Positions 26,699-35,125 of a DNA stretch of 64,000 nt are shown one piece after another. The stretch's first letter is position 1; the number at the start of each line of letters is the position of its first letter. The DNA is from an uncultured Paracoccaceae bacterium (GTDB taxonomy: Bacteria; Pseudomonadota; Alphaproteobacteria; Rhodobacterales; Rhodobacteraceae), in assembly GCA_938005545.1 (NCBI GenBank), contig CALKXV010000021.1, positions 1-64,000 on the forward strand. Direction: 5' to 3'. The notes beneath the pieces were generated by a model. It did not search any database, was not told the origin of the DNA, and was given only the letters and a program-made list of their open reading frames with translations. A program made the translations under genes and the position numbers.

Positions 26699-27523
26699 TT
26701 AGCGTGTTGGCCGGGTGTCGGGCAGGCTGATCTGTGCGACTTGTTCGGCAATGGGGTCTGTCGATAAAGAATGGCTGTCTGCATCGAATTGTGCCGGATC
26801 GTCCAAAGTGCGCCACTCTCCGGCGGAATAAACTTCAACCGATGAAAAGTTCGCCTTGTAGCCCATCTTTTCAGACCCCGGCACCCAATAACCCAAATAG
26901 ACGTAAGGTAGGCCAGCTTCGCGGGCGATGTTGACGTGATCCAGAATGACATAAGTTCCAAGGCTCGAACCCGCCAGTGAGGGTTCGTAAAAGCTGTAGA
27001 CCATGCTGAGCCCGTCATCGAGTACATCGGTCAGGCAAACGGCCGCCAGGCTTTTCCCATCGTCGTCGTGCATGGCGTATTCAACGACCCGGCTGCGGAT
27101 CGGGGTTTCTTCGATCATCGCAGCGAACTCAAAAATATCCATGTCCGCCATGCCACCATCGGCGTGACGGCTATCAAGATAGCTTCGAAACAGCGTATAT
27201 TGTGCTTCGGTCGCCCAAGGCGATGTCGCCTCACGCTTCAACCCGGTGTTTTTCTTCACTGTGCGCTTTTGACTGCGTGACAATTCAAAATCTGCCACCC
27301 GAATGCGTGCTGAGTAACAGGCCGAGCAATCTGCGCAGGACGGGCGATACAAAACGTTTTGCGAACGCCGGAAACCTTGCTTGGACAACGAGTTGTTCAA
27401 CTGCTCGGCATAATCGCCTTGAAGGGATGTAAACAACTTCCGTTCCATCCGCCCCTCAAGATAGGGGCAGGGCTGGGGCGCCGTCACATAGAATTGCGGC
27501 GCAACAGGAAGCGTATGGCGCAT
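26699..27523 (-). CDS. bpt: Aspartate/glutamate leucyltransferase
   Basis: A 274-residue Bpt, which attaches leucine from Leu-tRNA to proteins beginning with Asp or Glu and so marks them for ClpS/ClpAP degradation (N-degron pathway). The N-terminal domain has [14 protein letters not shown] and the cysteine cluster [12 protein letters not shown]. The C-terminal domain has [20 protein letters not shown] and [19 protein letters not shown], hallmarks of the ATE/Bpt GNAT-like fold. Length matches Bpt rather than eukaryotic Ate1. It probably follows the RDD gene in one transcript. Confidence 0.95.
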   Translation of the reverse strand: MRHTLPVAPQFYVTAPQPCPYLEGRMERKLFTSLQGDYAEQLNNSLSKQGFRRSQNVLYRPSCADCSACYSARIRVADFELSRSQKRTVKKNTGLKREATSPWATEAQYTLFRSYLDSRHADGGMADMDIFEFAAMIEETPIRSRVVEYAMHDDDGKSLAAVCLTDVLDDGLSMVYSFYEPSLAGSSLGTYVILDHVNIAREAGLPYVYLGYWVPGSEKMGYKANFSSVEVYSAGEWRTLDDPAQFDADSHSLSTDPIAEQVAQISLPDTRPTR

Positions 27524-27593
27524 GTACTAGCCTTCAACAATCTGACGAACAGACTATCAACTTGAACGTGTTACGCCAATCCCTTTTCAGGGA

Positions 27594-28046
27594 TCATGCG
27601 ACCTGTTTGTTTAAGGCAACGGTGCCAAGAACCATATCGCTCAGGCCCTGTTTTCGCTCGGTCATCAGCATCATGACGATGGAAATCAACTGTAAAGGGA
27701 ATGTCACCACCGAGATGAAGTAACCCAGCGTGTGAAGGAACGCCGTTGAACCCGTCAGGTAATCCCCCTGCGCGGTGCGTAATTCGATAGCCATCACGCG
27801 CATACCGGGCGTTGCTGATCGCGATGCGATTGTCCCCCAACGATACAGGAAACTGACGACGCCAAATAAAAATGGCAGGAATAACAAGGCTGTAAAAAAG
27901 CTGAACAATGTCAGAACGCCAACGATTACCGCAATGATCACCACGTCGATCAACCATGCGAACAAACGTTTGCTAGGCACATCCTCGTACATCTCGGACG
28001 AATATTGTGGATCAGGCAGAGTTGACGGGCGAGAGGCGGCAGTCAT
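27594..28046 (-). CDS. RDD family membrane protein
   Basis: A 150-residue integral membrane protein of the RDD family. The hallmark positions appear as KRLFAWLIDVV in the first helix, followed by a second helix pair, GTIASRSATPGMRVMAIELR between helices, and KQGLSDMVLGTVAL at the end. RDD proteins have been linked to ion or small-molecule transport, but no specific role can be assigned. It lies between the DUF2852 gene (64 nt upstream) and bpt (70 nt downstream). Confidence 0.88.
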   Translation of the reverse strand: MTAASRPSTLPDPQYSSEMYEDVPSKRLFAWLIDVVIIAVIVGVLTLFSFFTALLFLPFLFGVVSFLYRWGTIASRSATPGMRVMAIELRTAQGDYLTGSTAFLHTLGYFISVVTFPLQLISIVMMLMTERKQGLSDMVLGTVALNKQVA

Positions 28047-28110
28047 GGTGTGGATCCTTTATCGTTCGATGTGGGTCAGAGCCGCGCTTTTCAAGGCGCG
28101 GCTCGCAGTC

Positions 28111-28533
28111 TTAAGCGTCGACGGGTTCATTGGTTTCGTCGCGTTCCGCTTTTGCGGTCCGGTCGTCCATAAACTGGTCGAACTCGGCCTTGTCCTTTGC
28201 ATCGCGCAAGCGTTGCAGAAAGGCTTCGAACGCGTCCTGCTCTTCTTCCAGGCGACGAAGGGTATCCGACTTATAGGCGTCGAACGCGTTGTTTCCGCTG
28301 GATTTAAAGGCCGCGCGGGCGTGGTGGGTTCGTGAACGGCAAGTGCCAGAGAACATGCGTTTGCTCCAGATCATATAGGCCAGAAGGGCAAGACCAACAG
28401 GCCAGAAGAAGATAAAGCCAAGAACCATAGCCGCGATCCAAGCCCCTTTGCCTCGGTCATCCAGCCAACGCTCGCTACGCCGTATCCATCCGTCTTGGTG
28501 CGCGGGGGTGGCTGTGAGTGTCGCGGTTGTCAT
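28111..28533 (-). CDS. DUF2852 family protein
   Basis: A 140-residue alphaproteobacterial DUF2852 protein: one or two membrane helices near the N-terminus (AWIAAMVLGFIFFWPVGLALLAYMIW), a basic linker, then SSGNNAFDAYKSDTLRRLEEEQDAF leading into a coiled coil (residues about 88-125). Function is unknown. AGGAGAT is well placed before the ATG. Two copies of a 19-bp inverted repeat lie upstream, suggesting tight regulation. Confidence 0.85.
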   Translation of the reverse strand: MTTATLTATPAHQDGWIRRSERWLDDRGKGAWIAAMVLGFIFFWPVGLALLAYMIWSKRMFSGTCRSRTHHARAAFKSSGNNAFDAYKSDTLRRLEEEQDAFEAFLQRLRDAKDKAEFDQFMDDRTAKAERDETNEPVDA

Positions 28534-28557
28534 TCTCGATCTCCTTGGTTTGGGTTG

Positions 28558-28634
28558 ATGTGAATTGCTTTCACATTAAAGATATCGGGACAGATCACGT
28601 AAAGTTCAAGTGGTTATGTGAAGGAAATTTACAT
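28558..28634 (-). promoter_or_regulatory. Two 19-bp inverted repeats upstream of the DUF2852 gene
   Basis: ATGTGAA-N5-TTCACAT at 28558-28576 (perfect 7-bp arms) and ATGTGAA-N5-TTTACAT at 28616-28634 (one mismatch) share arms and spacer length; their centres are 58 bp apart. They start 25 bp upstream of the DUF2852 ATG. The repeats fit operators for one dimeric regulator, unidentified here; the YbaK gene whose 3' end lies beyond them transcribes towards them. Confidence 0.6.
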
Positions 28635-28668
28635 TATTCGTGTAACGCGCTGATTGGGCGCGATAAAT

Positions 28669-29136
28669 CTATGAAAAATTTCCCAGAATACCGTCCGAAA
28701 TGCGCAGTAAATCCTGTGGATTGATCGGGAATATGTGCCGTGGCGTGCCTGCTGCGGCGTAAACAACCGCGAAATCCAGCAACCGGGGATCAAAGAAAAC
28801 GCGCGGCGGGTTCAGATGCCCAATCGGCGCGACGCCACCAATCGCAAAGCCTGTTACCTTGCGCACAACGTTAGCATCTGCGCGCCCCAAAGCCTCGCCC
28901 GCAAGCTTTGACGCCATATCTGGGTTTACCTGATGACCGCCCGCCGTTACGAAAAGCACAACATCGCCGCTGGTCTGGCCTTGAAAGATTATGGATTTGG
29001 CGATCTGATCGATCTCGCAACCGGCTTCCGCAGCAGCGGCTGCCGCGGTTCGGGTCTCACCCGGCATTTCCAAGACATCCGGTTGCAGACCGGCGGCCTC
29101 AAGGGCTGCAATGACACGCTTTAAACTTTTACTCAT
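28669..29136 (-). CDS. YbaK/EbsC-type aminoacyl-tRNA deacylase
   Basis: A 155-residue protein of the YbaK/ProX superfamily, which hydrolyses mischarged aminoacyl-tRNAs in trans. Family features are QIAKSIIFQGQTSGDVVLFVTAG, the lysine-bearing RKVTGFAIGGVAPIGHLNPP and AAGTPRHIFPINPQDLLRIS. Length equals free-standing YbaK-like proteins. Substrate specificity (Cys-tRNA-Pro, Ala-tRNA-Pro or other) cannot be read from the sequence. The start at 29136 (MSKSLKRV) is preferred over 29172. It is divergent from glnE. Confidence 0.9.
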   Translation of the reverse strand: MSKSLKRVIAALEAAGLQPDVLEMPGETRTAAAAAAEAGCEIDQIAKSIIFQGQTSGDVVLFVTAGGHQVNPDMASKLAGEALGRADANVVRKVTGFAIGGVAPIGHLNPPRVFFDPRLLDFAVVYAAAGTPRHIFPINPQDLLRISDGILGNFS

Positions 29137-29201
29137 GACGCCTTTGGTGTCGCTTTCGCAAATCTGTTGCAAGGGATTTCAAGGTTGATAGCTTCGTTAA
29201 C

Positions 29202-32000
29202 ATGACGACGCCCTTTGCATCACGCATAACCCGCGCCCCGCGCGCCCATGATCTTGCGCGAGGCGATGATGCTTTATCAGGAGTGCCGGACCTGCCGTCG
29301 GAATTGAGGGCCCTGGTGCACGGGGCAGCAGGATCGTCAGACCATATCGCCGATTTGATCCGCCGCGAAGGCGGTTGGATGTCGGACGCATTGCATAATG
29401 CACCGGAAGACGTCTTTGAAACCTTACTGGCTGCGCCCACGCCCGAAGATCAAAAAGCGGTCATGGTGCACTTGCGCCAACAAAAGGCGCGGGCGGCATT
29501 GATCATTGCGCTTGCCGATCTGGGCGGTGTCTGGCCGTTGGAAAAAGTTACGAACGCCCTAACGCGCTTTGCCGATCATGCAACGAACGTGGCTTTGATC
29601 ACTGCGATCTGGCGCGAGGTTGCGCGGGGTAAACTGCCGGGGCAAACACTGGATGACGTGGAACAAGGTGGCGGGCTTGCGGTCCTTGCTATGGGAAAAA
29701 TGGGTGCGGGCGAGCTGAATTATTCGTCTGACATCGATTTGATTTGTCTCTTCGATGAAACACGGTTTGACGCGGACGATTACGCCGATGCTCGCATCAG
29801 TTTTGTGCGCGCGGTTCGCGCAATGACGCAAATTTTGTGTGAGCGAACAGCAGACGGTTATGTCTTTCGCACCGATCTGCGCTTGCGCCCCGATGCTTCG
29901 GTCACGCCGGTCGCCATGTCAATGGAAGCAGCGGAACGGTACTATGAAAGCTTTGGTCGGACGTGGGAACGGGCGGCCTATATCAAGGCGCGAAGCTGTG
30001 CGGGCGATATCGCGGCAGGCAATCGATTTCTGGACGCGCTGACCCCGTTTATCTGGCGACGCCATCTGGACTATGCCGCGATCCAGGACGCGCAGGATAT
30101 GCGCTTGCGCATTCGCGACCACAAAGGTTTGCACGCCGCCCCAAGCCACTTGGGTCATGATCTGAAGCTGGGGCAAGGCGGTATTCGCGAGATCGAGTTT
30201 TTCACCCAAACCCGCCAGTTGATTGCAGGCGGACGTGATGCGTCATTGCGTGACCCTACGACGGTCGGCGGGTTGCGGGTGCTGGCGGAAAAAGGCTGGT
30301 TGTCGTCAGAGGACGCCACACAACTGACCGCAGATTACCGCGCGCACCGCGAAGCCGAACATCGCGTTCAGATGATCGCCGATCAACAGACCCATCTTTT
30401 GCCCGACACCGAAGACGGATTTGCGCGGCTAGCTGATTTGTCGGGGCGCGACGTTGCAGAGTATTCCGTCGAGCTTACCGAGCGATTGGTGCGCGTGCAT
30501 CGATTGACCGAGGGGTTCTTTAAACCCGAAGCCGAAGTGGATGCGACGCACGACACAAACTTCGGGACGGACATGATCGAGCGCTGGTCTGGGTATCAGG
30601 CCTTGCGAAGCCCCCGTGCTGTGGAAATCTTTGATCGCGTCTGGCCACAATTGCGCGTGCGGCTTGCCAAAGCATCACAGCCCGAAGATGCGCTTTTGAA
30701 TTTCGATGGATTTCTTGCGGGGCTGCCTGCCGGTGTACAGTTGTTTTCGCTGTTCGAAGCCAATCCACAACTGTTGGATCTGGTCGTAGACATCGTTGAT
30801 GTGGCACCCGGCCTTGGTCGGTATCTGGCGCGGAATGCGTCGGTCTTTGATGCGGTTCTTGGCGGTCAGTTCTTTTCTGAATGGCCGGGTTCAGTTGAAC
30901 TAGAGACGGAACTTACAGCACTTCTGGCACGTGAAACGGACTATGAGAAAAAACTGGATATCGCGCGGATCTGGACACGTGAATGGCAGTTCAGGATCGG
31001 TGTTCACCACTTGCGCGACCTGATTGGCGCGGCTCAAAGTGGCCAGCAATACGCCGATCTGGCCCGCGCCGTTGTCCGCGCGCTTTGGGGGGAGGTCAGC
31101 GCTCAGTTCGCGGTGAAACACGGGGGGGCACCGGGGCGCGGCGCGGCAGTTCTGGCTATGGGGTCGCTTGGTGCAGAACTGTTGAATGCCGGTTCGGATC
31201 TGGATTTGATCGTGATTTACGACGGTCAGGGGGTTGAAGAGTCAAGCGGTCCACGCCCATTGCCGACCCGCACATATTTCGCGCGCCTGACCCAAGCCAT
31301 GGTCACCGCATTGTCCGCACCAACGTCCGAGGGACGGCTTTACGAGGTCGACATGCGGTTGCGGCCATCCGGGCGGAAAGGGCCTGTGGCAACCTCGCTT
31401 GACGCCTTTCGCAGCTATCAAACCGACGAAGCCTGGACATGGGAACATCTGGCGTTGACCCGTGCCTGTCCCATCGCTGGCGACGCCACTCTTTGCCGTG
31501 ACATCGAAACCTTCCGCGCCGATTTGCTAAGCGCGGGCCACGATCGAAAGACCGTTCTGACAGATACGGCAGCCATGCGCGCGCGCCTCAGCAAGGCTAA
31601 AACTCCGACCACTGCGTTGGACGTAAAGTCTGGCCCCGGACGCTGGCAGGATCTTCAGCTTTTGGTGCAGGCGGCTGCTTTGATTGCGGGTTCGAAAGCG
31701 CGTGATTTTACCCGCCAGCTGGCGTTGGCCGACCGCGTCTTTGCGCTAAGCCCCGAAGAAACTTTCGAGCTGTCGGAAACCTCGCGCATGTTTTGGCGCG
31801 TGCAAGCGGCCTTGCGTCTGATCGAAGGCGGGGAAGACGCACCTTCCGTCGTCGATCCATCGGGCGGCGTCGAAGAATTTCTTTTGCGGGGCAGCGGATT
31901 TAAGTCGATGCCTGAATTAATTACATGTCTGAACGCGATGGCGGAAAGTGCGGACAGGGTGATCACACGGTCTATTGGCAGCGCTGATGCATTGGATTAG
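29202..32000 (+). CDS. glnE: Bifunctional glutamine synthetase adenylyltransferase/deadenylase
   Basis: A 932-residue GlnE, which adenylylates and de-adenylylates glutamine synthetase in response to PII proteins and glutamine. Two nucleotidyltransferase domains are present, each with the G-x-x-E-L-N-x-x-S-D-D motif: GELNYSSDIDLICLFDE in the N-terminal half and AELLNAGSDLDLIVIYDG in the C-terminal half, each followed by its own RLRPDAS- or RLRPSGR-type element. FLTQTRQL-type GlnE helices (EIEFFTQTRQL) lie between. Length is normal. A small hypothetical gene follows 32 nt downstream. Confidence 0.96.
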   Translation: MTTPFASRITRAPRAHDLARGDDALSGVPDLPSELRALVHGAAGSSDHIADLIRREGGWMSDALHNAPEDVFETLLAAPTPEDQKAVMVHLRQQKARAALIIALADLGGVWPLEKVTNALTRFADHATNVALITAIWREVARGKLPGQTLDDVEQGGGLAVLAMGKMGAGELNYSSDIDLICLFDETRFDADDYADARISFVRAVRAMTQILCERTADGYVFRTDLRLRPDASVTPVAMSMEAAERYYESFGRTWERAAYIKARSCAGDIAAGNRFLDALTPFIWRRHLDYAAIQDAQDMRLRIRDHKGLHAAPSHLGHDLKLGQGGIREIEFFTQTRQLIAGGRDASLRDPTTVGGLRVLAEKGWLSSEDATQLTADYRAHREAEHRVQMIADQQTHLLPDTEDGFARLADLSGRDVAEYSVELTERLVRVHRLTEGFFKPEAEVDATHDTNFGTDMIERWSGYQALRSPRAVEIFDRVWPQLRVRLAKASQPEDALLNFDGFLAGLPAGVQLFSLFEANPQLLDLVVDIVDVAPGLGRYLARNASVFDAVLGGQFFSEWPGSVELETELTALLARETDYEKKLDIARIWTREWQFRIGVHHLRDLIGAAQSGQQYADLARAVVRALWGEVSAQFAVKHGGAPGRGAAVLAMGSLGAELLNAGSDLDLIVIYDGQGVEESSGPRPLPTRTYFARLTQAMVTALSAPTSEGRLYEVDMRLRPSGRKGPVATSLDAFRSYQTDEAWTWEHLALTRACPIAGDATLCRDIETFRADLLSAGHDRKTVLTDTAAMRARLSKAKTPTTALDVKSGPGRWQDLQLLVQAAALIAGSKARDFTRQLALADRVFALSPEETFELSETSRMFWRVQAALRLIEGGEDAPSVVDPSGGVEEFLLRGSGFKSMPELITCLNAMAESADRVITRSIGSADALD

Positions 32001-32032
32001 CCTTCGCGAAAGGCGACCAAGGCGTGATATAG

Positions 32033-32308
32033 ATGAGCGAAACCAACGATCCCAAAGGCCTGATCCGCGAAAGCTATCGGATGGACAACATGAATGCGCC
32101 CGAGTGCCGGTCGATTTTTCTGGATTGGGCGATCTCTGTGCCCGGCGGTGTTGAGCCTTCGGATTGGATCACAGCTCTTTTGGACGAATACGGAGGCGAC
32201 AACCCCGATCATCCTATGACGATTGTTCTGCGCGAGGCCTTGAAGCCACCTGCGCGAACGGGGCGTCGCGGCGGGGCAAGATCCCGGCGACGCGAAAGCC
32301 AGACTTGA
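32033..32308 (+). CDS. Conserved-type hypothetical protein
   Basis: A 91-residue soluble protein of unknown function. It is acidic in the middle (IFLDWAISVPGGVEPSDWITALLDEYGGDNPDHPM) and ends in a very basic, disordered tail (RTGRRGGARSRRRESQ). It follows glnE at 32 nt on the same strand and converges on eda with a 4-nt gap, so it is probably in the glnE transcript. No catalytic motif is visible. Confidence 0.65.
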   Translation: MSETNDPKGLIRESYRMDNMNAPECRSIFLDWAISVPGGVEPSDWITALLDEYGGDNPDHPMTIVLREALKPPARTGRRGGARSRRRESQT

Positions 32309-32312
32309 TCCG

Positions 32313-32954
32313 TTAGGCTGTCAGGGCAGCGGCTTCTGTTGCCAAAGCTTCAATCCCGGCCCAATTGCCTGCCGTCACAAGGTTCGACGGTGCAACCCAA
32401 GACCCGCCCACGCAAATGGTGTTGGGAAGTTTCAGGTAATCACCAACGTTCGACAGGCTGACGCCGCCGGTGGGGCAGAACTGAACCTGGGGCAGGGGTG
32501 AAGACAGGGCTTTCAGCAAAGCGGCACCGCCCGAGGCTTCGGCGGGGAAGAATTTTTGGATGGTGTATCCGCGTTCCAACAACCGCATCACTTCGCTTGC
32601 TGTGGCGGCACCCGGTAGAAGCGGCAAATCATTGGCTTCGGCGGCATCCAAAACGGCGTCTGTGGCCCCCGGTGATACGCCAAATAAAGCCCCGGCGTTT
32701 TTAGCGGCTTCAACATCGGCAGGCGTCAATAGCGTACCGGCCCCAACCACGCCCCCCTCAACCTTTGCCATCGCGGCAATGGCTTCAAGTGCAGCGGGGG
32801 TACGCAATGTAACTTCCAACGCTGGCAGGCCGCCTGCGATCAGGGCTTCGGCCAAAGGGGTGGCATTGGCGACATCTTCGACGATTAAAACAGGCACGAC
32901 GGGGGCAAGGCGGCAAATTTCGGCGGCTTGGGTGCTGGCTTCGGCTGGGGTCAC
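32313..32954 (-). CDS. eda: 2-keto-3-deoxy-6-phosphogluconate aldolase
   Basis: A 213-residue KDPG aldolase that splits KDPG into pyruvate and glyceraldehyde-3-phosphate, the last step of the Entner-Doudoroff pathway. Markers are PVVPVLIVEDVANATPLAEAL, GGLPALEVTLRTPAALEAI with the catalytic Glu, VGAGTLLTP, and the Schiff-base lysine in IQKFFPAEASGG. The GTG at 32954 is chosen because GGAG lies just upstream and the longer frame begins with TTG without a ribosome site. It starts 27 nt after the edd stop; the two form an operon. Confidence 0.96.
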   Translation of the reverse strand: MTPAEASTQAAEICRLAPVVPVLIVEDVANATPLAEALIAGGLPALEVTLRTPAALEAIAAMAKVEGGVVGAGTLLTPADVEAAKNAGALFGVSPGATDAVLDAAEANDLPLLPGAATASEVMRLLERGYTIQKFFPAEASGGAALLKALSSPLPQVQFCPTGGVSLSNVGDYLKLPNTICVGGSWVAPSNLVTAGNWAGIEALATEAAALTA

Positions 32955-32981
32955 GATAGGGTCTCCGTTTCTCAAATCTGG

Positions 32982-34793
32982 TCAAACGACCAATGCGCCA
33001 CCTTCGGACGAGGGGCAACAGTTCTGGCGGAAAGCGGCGAATAATTCGCGGCCCAATCCGGTTTCGTTGGCGGATAAATCGGGTGTGGCGGGTGCGCGTG
33101 CGTCAAATCCATCGACCAGAGCTTCAAGCGATCCGGCTTCGGCATCGACGCGCAACAGATCACCGTCTTGGACGCGTGCAATCGCGCCGCCGTCTGCGGC
33201 TTCGGGTGAAAGATGGATGGCCGCGGGCACTTTGCCCGAAGCGCCCGACATGCGCCCATCGGTGACCAGTGCCACTTTCAGGCCACGCCCCTGAAGCACC
33301 GAAAGCGCGGGCGTCAGCCCGTGCAATTCCGGCATCCCGTTGGATTTCGGGCCCTGAAATCGCACGACGATCACTGTGTCTTCGGTGAATTCTCCGGCTT
33401 TGAACGCCGCCTTGACGCTGTCTTGATCATGAAAGACGCGGGCCTTGGCCTCGATCACACGGTTTTCTGGCGCAACGGCTGAAACCTTCATAACAGAACG
33501 GCCCAGATTGCCTTTCAACTCACGCAATCCGCCCGTTGCCTGAAACGGATCGGACACAGGGCGCAGGATTTTGTCGTTCTGCGTCTTGCCCGACCCATCT
33601 TCCCAGATCAGCGCGTCATTTTGCAGTTTCGGTTCGCGGGAATAGATCGCCAAACCGCCGCCTGCCATTGTGCGCACATCTTCGTGCAACAATCCGCCAT
33701 CCAGCAGATCGCCGATCATATAGGCCAACCCACCTGCGGCGTGGAAATGGTTCACATCGGCCAGACCGTTTGGATAGACCTTGGCCATCAAAGGCGTGAC
33801 CGCAGACAAATCGTTGAAATCCTCGACATCCAGCAGAATGCCGGCGGCACGCGCCATGGCAGGTAAATGCAAGACAAGGTTGGTCGACCCGCCCGTGGCC
33901 ATCAAACCAACCATCCCGTTCACAAAGGCCTTTTCGTCCAGAACCGCGGCCACAGGACGGTAATCGTTGCCGCTTGCCGTTATCGCAAGCGCCTGGCGGG
34001 TTGCCTCGCGTGTCAGGGCATCGCGCAAAGGTGTGCCGGGGGTTACGAAACTTGCACCCGGCAAGTGCAGCCCCATGAATTCCATCAACATCTGGTTCGA
34101 GTTTGCCGTGCCATAAAATGTGCAGGTACCGGGTCCGTGGTAAGATGCCATTTCGGCAGCCATCAGTTCTTCGCGGCCGACTTCGCCGGTCGCAAACTGT
34201 TGGCGCACTTTCGATTTTTCGTCGTTCGGCAATCCGCTGGTCATTGGTCCGGCAGGCACGAATATACCGGGGATATGGCCAAAGGTGGCGGCGGCAATGA
34301 CCATTCCAGGTACGATCTTGTCGCAAACGCCCAAGAAAAGCGCGCTGTCAAAGGTGTTGTGGCTAAGGGCGACGCCTGCGGCCAAAGCAATGACATCGCG
34401 GGAAAACAGGCTCAGCTCCATTCCGGTCTGACCTTGCGTGACGCCATCACACATCGCCGGAACACCGCCTGCGACTTGTGCGGTGCCGCCGGCCTCGCGG
34501 GCTGCGGCCTTGATTTGATCAGGATAATCTTTGAACGGCTGATGCGCGGACAACATATCGTTGTAAGCGGTGACGATTCCGATGTTCGGGGCTTGGGCTT
34601 CGACCAAACGGTCTTTGTCCTGATCCATAGCCGCAAAGGCATGGGCTTGATTGCCACAAGACAGGTGGGCGCGTTTGACGCCAGCGTCTTGTGCGGCTTT
34701 GATCTTATCCAGATATCGACCACGCGTACCTGCTGATCGTTCGATAATCCGGGTCGTTACGCGCTGAACAACATCATTCACCATCGACGCCAT
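32982..34793 (-). CDS. edd: 6-Phosphogluconate dehydratase
   Basis: A 603-residue Fe-S dehydratase of the IlvD/Edd family that converts 6-phosphogluconate to KDPG. Cluster cysteines are in HLSCGNQAH-type, VPAMCDGVTQGQTGMELSLF and GTCTFYGTANSNQ motifs; the C-terminal domain has LVTDGRMSGASGKVPAAIHLSPEA split across a turn. The start at 34793 matches the usual Edd length, against 34832 for the longest frame. With glk and the alpha-glucoside genes at the other end of the window, this points to sugar breakdown by the Entner-Doudoroff route. Two palindromic operators lie upstream. Confidence 0.96.
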   Translation of the reverse strand: MASMVNDVVQRVTTRIIERSAGTRGRYLDKIKAAQDAGVKRAHLSCGNQAHAFAAMDQDKDRLVEAQAPNIGIVTAYNDMLSAHQPFKDYPDQIKAAAREAGGTAQVAGGVPAMCDGVTQGQTGMELSLFSRDVIALAAGVALSHNTFDSALFLGVCDKIVPGMVIAAATFGHIPGIFVPAGPMTSGLPNDEKSKVRQQFATGEVGREELMAAEMASYHGPGTCTFYGTANSNQMLMEFMGLHLPGASFVTPGTPLRDALTREATRQALAITASGNDYRPVAAVLDEKAFVNGMVGLMATGGSTNLVLHLPAMARAAGILLDVEDFNDLSAVTPLMAKVYPNGLADVNHFHAAGGLAYMIGDLLDGGLLHEDVRTMAGGGLAIYSREPKLQNDALIWEDGSGKTQNDKILRPVSDPFQATGGLRELKGNLGRSVMKVSAVAPENRVIEAKARVFHDQDSVKAAFKAGEFTEDTVIVVRFQGPKSNGMPELHGLTPALSVLQGRGLKVALVTDGRMSGASGKVPAAIHLSPEAADGGAIARVQDGDLLRVDAEAGSLEALVDGFDARAPATPDLSANETGLGRELFAAFRQNCCPSSEGGALVV

Positions 34794-34834
34794 CGCTTGG
34801 TTCCTTTTGCTTTTGCGCATCCTATAGATCAATA

Positions 34835-34848
34835 TGATAGCGCTAACA
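34835..34848 (-). promoter_or_regulatory. LacI-type operator upstream of edd
   Basis: TGATAGCGCTAACA is a 14-bp near-perfect palindrome (one asymmetric pair) with a central AGCGCT, 42 bp before the edd start. LacI-family operators typically have a central CG in such even palindromes. The same core occurs in the perfect palindrome in the aglE promoter (62710-62723), which supports control by the AglR-like regulator of this window; that link is inference. Confidence 0.55.
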
Positions 34849-34864
34849 ATACTGTGCTTGCATT

Positions 34865-34881
34865 TTGCTGCATTGCAGCAA
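34865..34881 (-). promoter_or_regulatory. TTGCTGC-ATT-GCAGCAA palindrome upstream of edd (PhaR-like site)
   Basis: A perfect 7-bp inverted repeat with a 3-bp spacer. It contains CTGC-N3-GCAG, the motif described for PhaR, the polyhydroxybutyrate-responsive repressor of Paracoccus and relatives. It lies about 72 bp before edd and 16 bp beyond the LacI-type operator. PhaR binding here would tie Entner-Doudoroff flux to carbon storage. The site could serve another regulator. Confidence 0.45.
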
Positions 34882-34979
34882 GCGCATAGCGGAAATGCAG
34901 TATCAAACCCTACTCTCAGATAGCTTGGTTCTTATCTTGTTCTTAGTAACGCAGAGCATCGCAGGAAGAGGAATATTCC

Positions 34980-35087
34980 ATGAACTCTCATTTTGTCGTC
35001 GTTGATCAATCCCAGATCTGGGAAGATGCTCAGAAGATGCGCGCCAACGCGCTTCGGGCCTTTTTCGCATGGTTTGCCGGGCACTAA
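34980..35087 (+). CDS. Small 35-residue protein
   Basis: A short frame preceded by a good ribosome site (GGAAGAGG, 7 nt before ATG). The product begins MNSHFVVVDQSQIWEDAQ and continues with an amphipathic helix KMRANALRAFFAWFAGH. Such tiny proteins with an ARxxRAxAL-type helix are common in Rhodobacterales, often annotated as short hypothetical proteins; no function is established. It ends 38 nt before the methyltransferase gene on the same strand and is divergent from edd. Its frame differs from the methyltransferase. Confidence 0.65.
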   Translation: MNSHFVVVDQSQIWEDAQKMRANALRAFFAWFAGH

Positions 35088-35125
35088 GCTCTTTAAAGCG
35101 AATAGACCACAGGGTAAGGGAGCCC

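Noticed and set aside
33867-34736. A 289-codon plus-strand frame opposite edd
   Set aside because: Antisense to the conserved dehydratase; no independent evidence.
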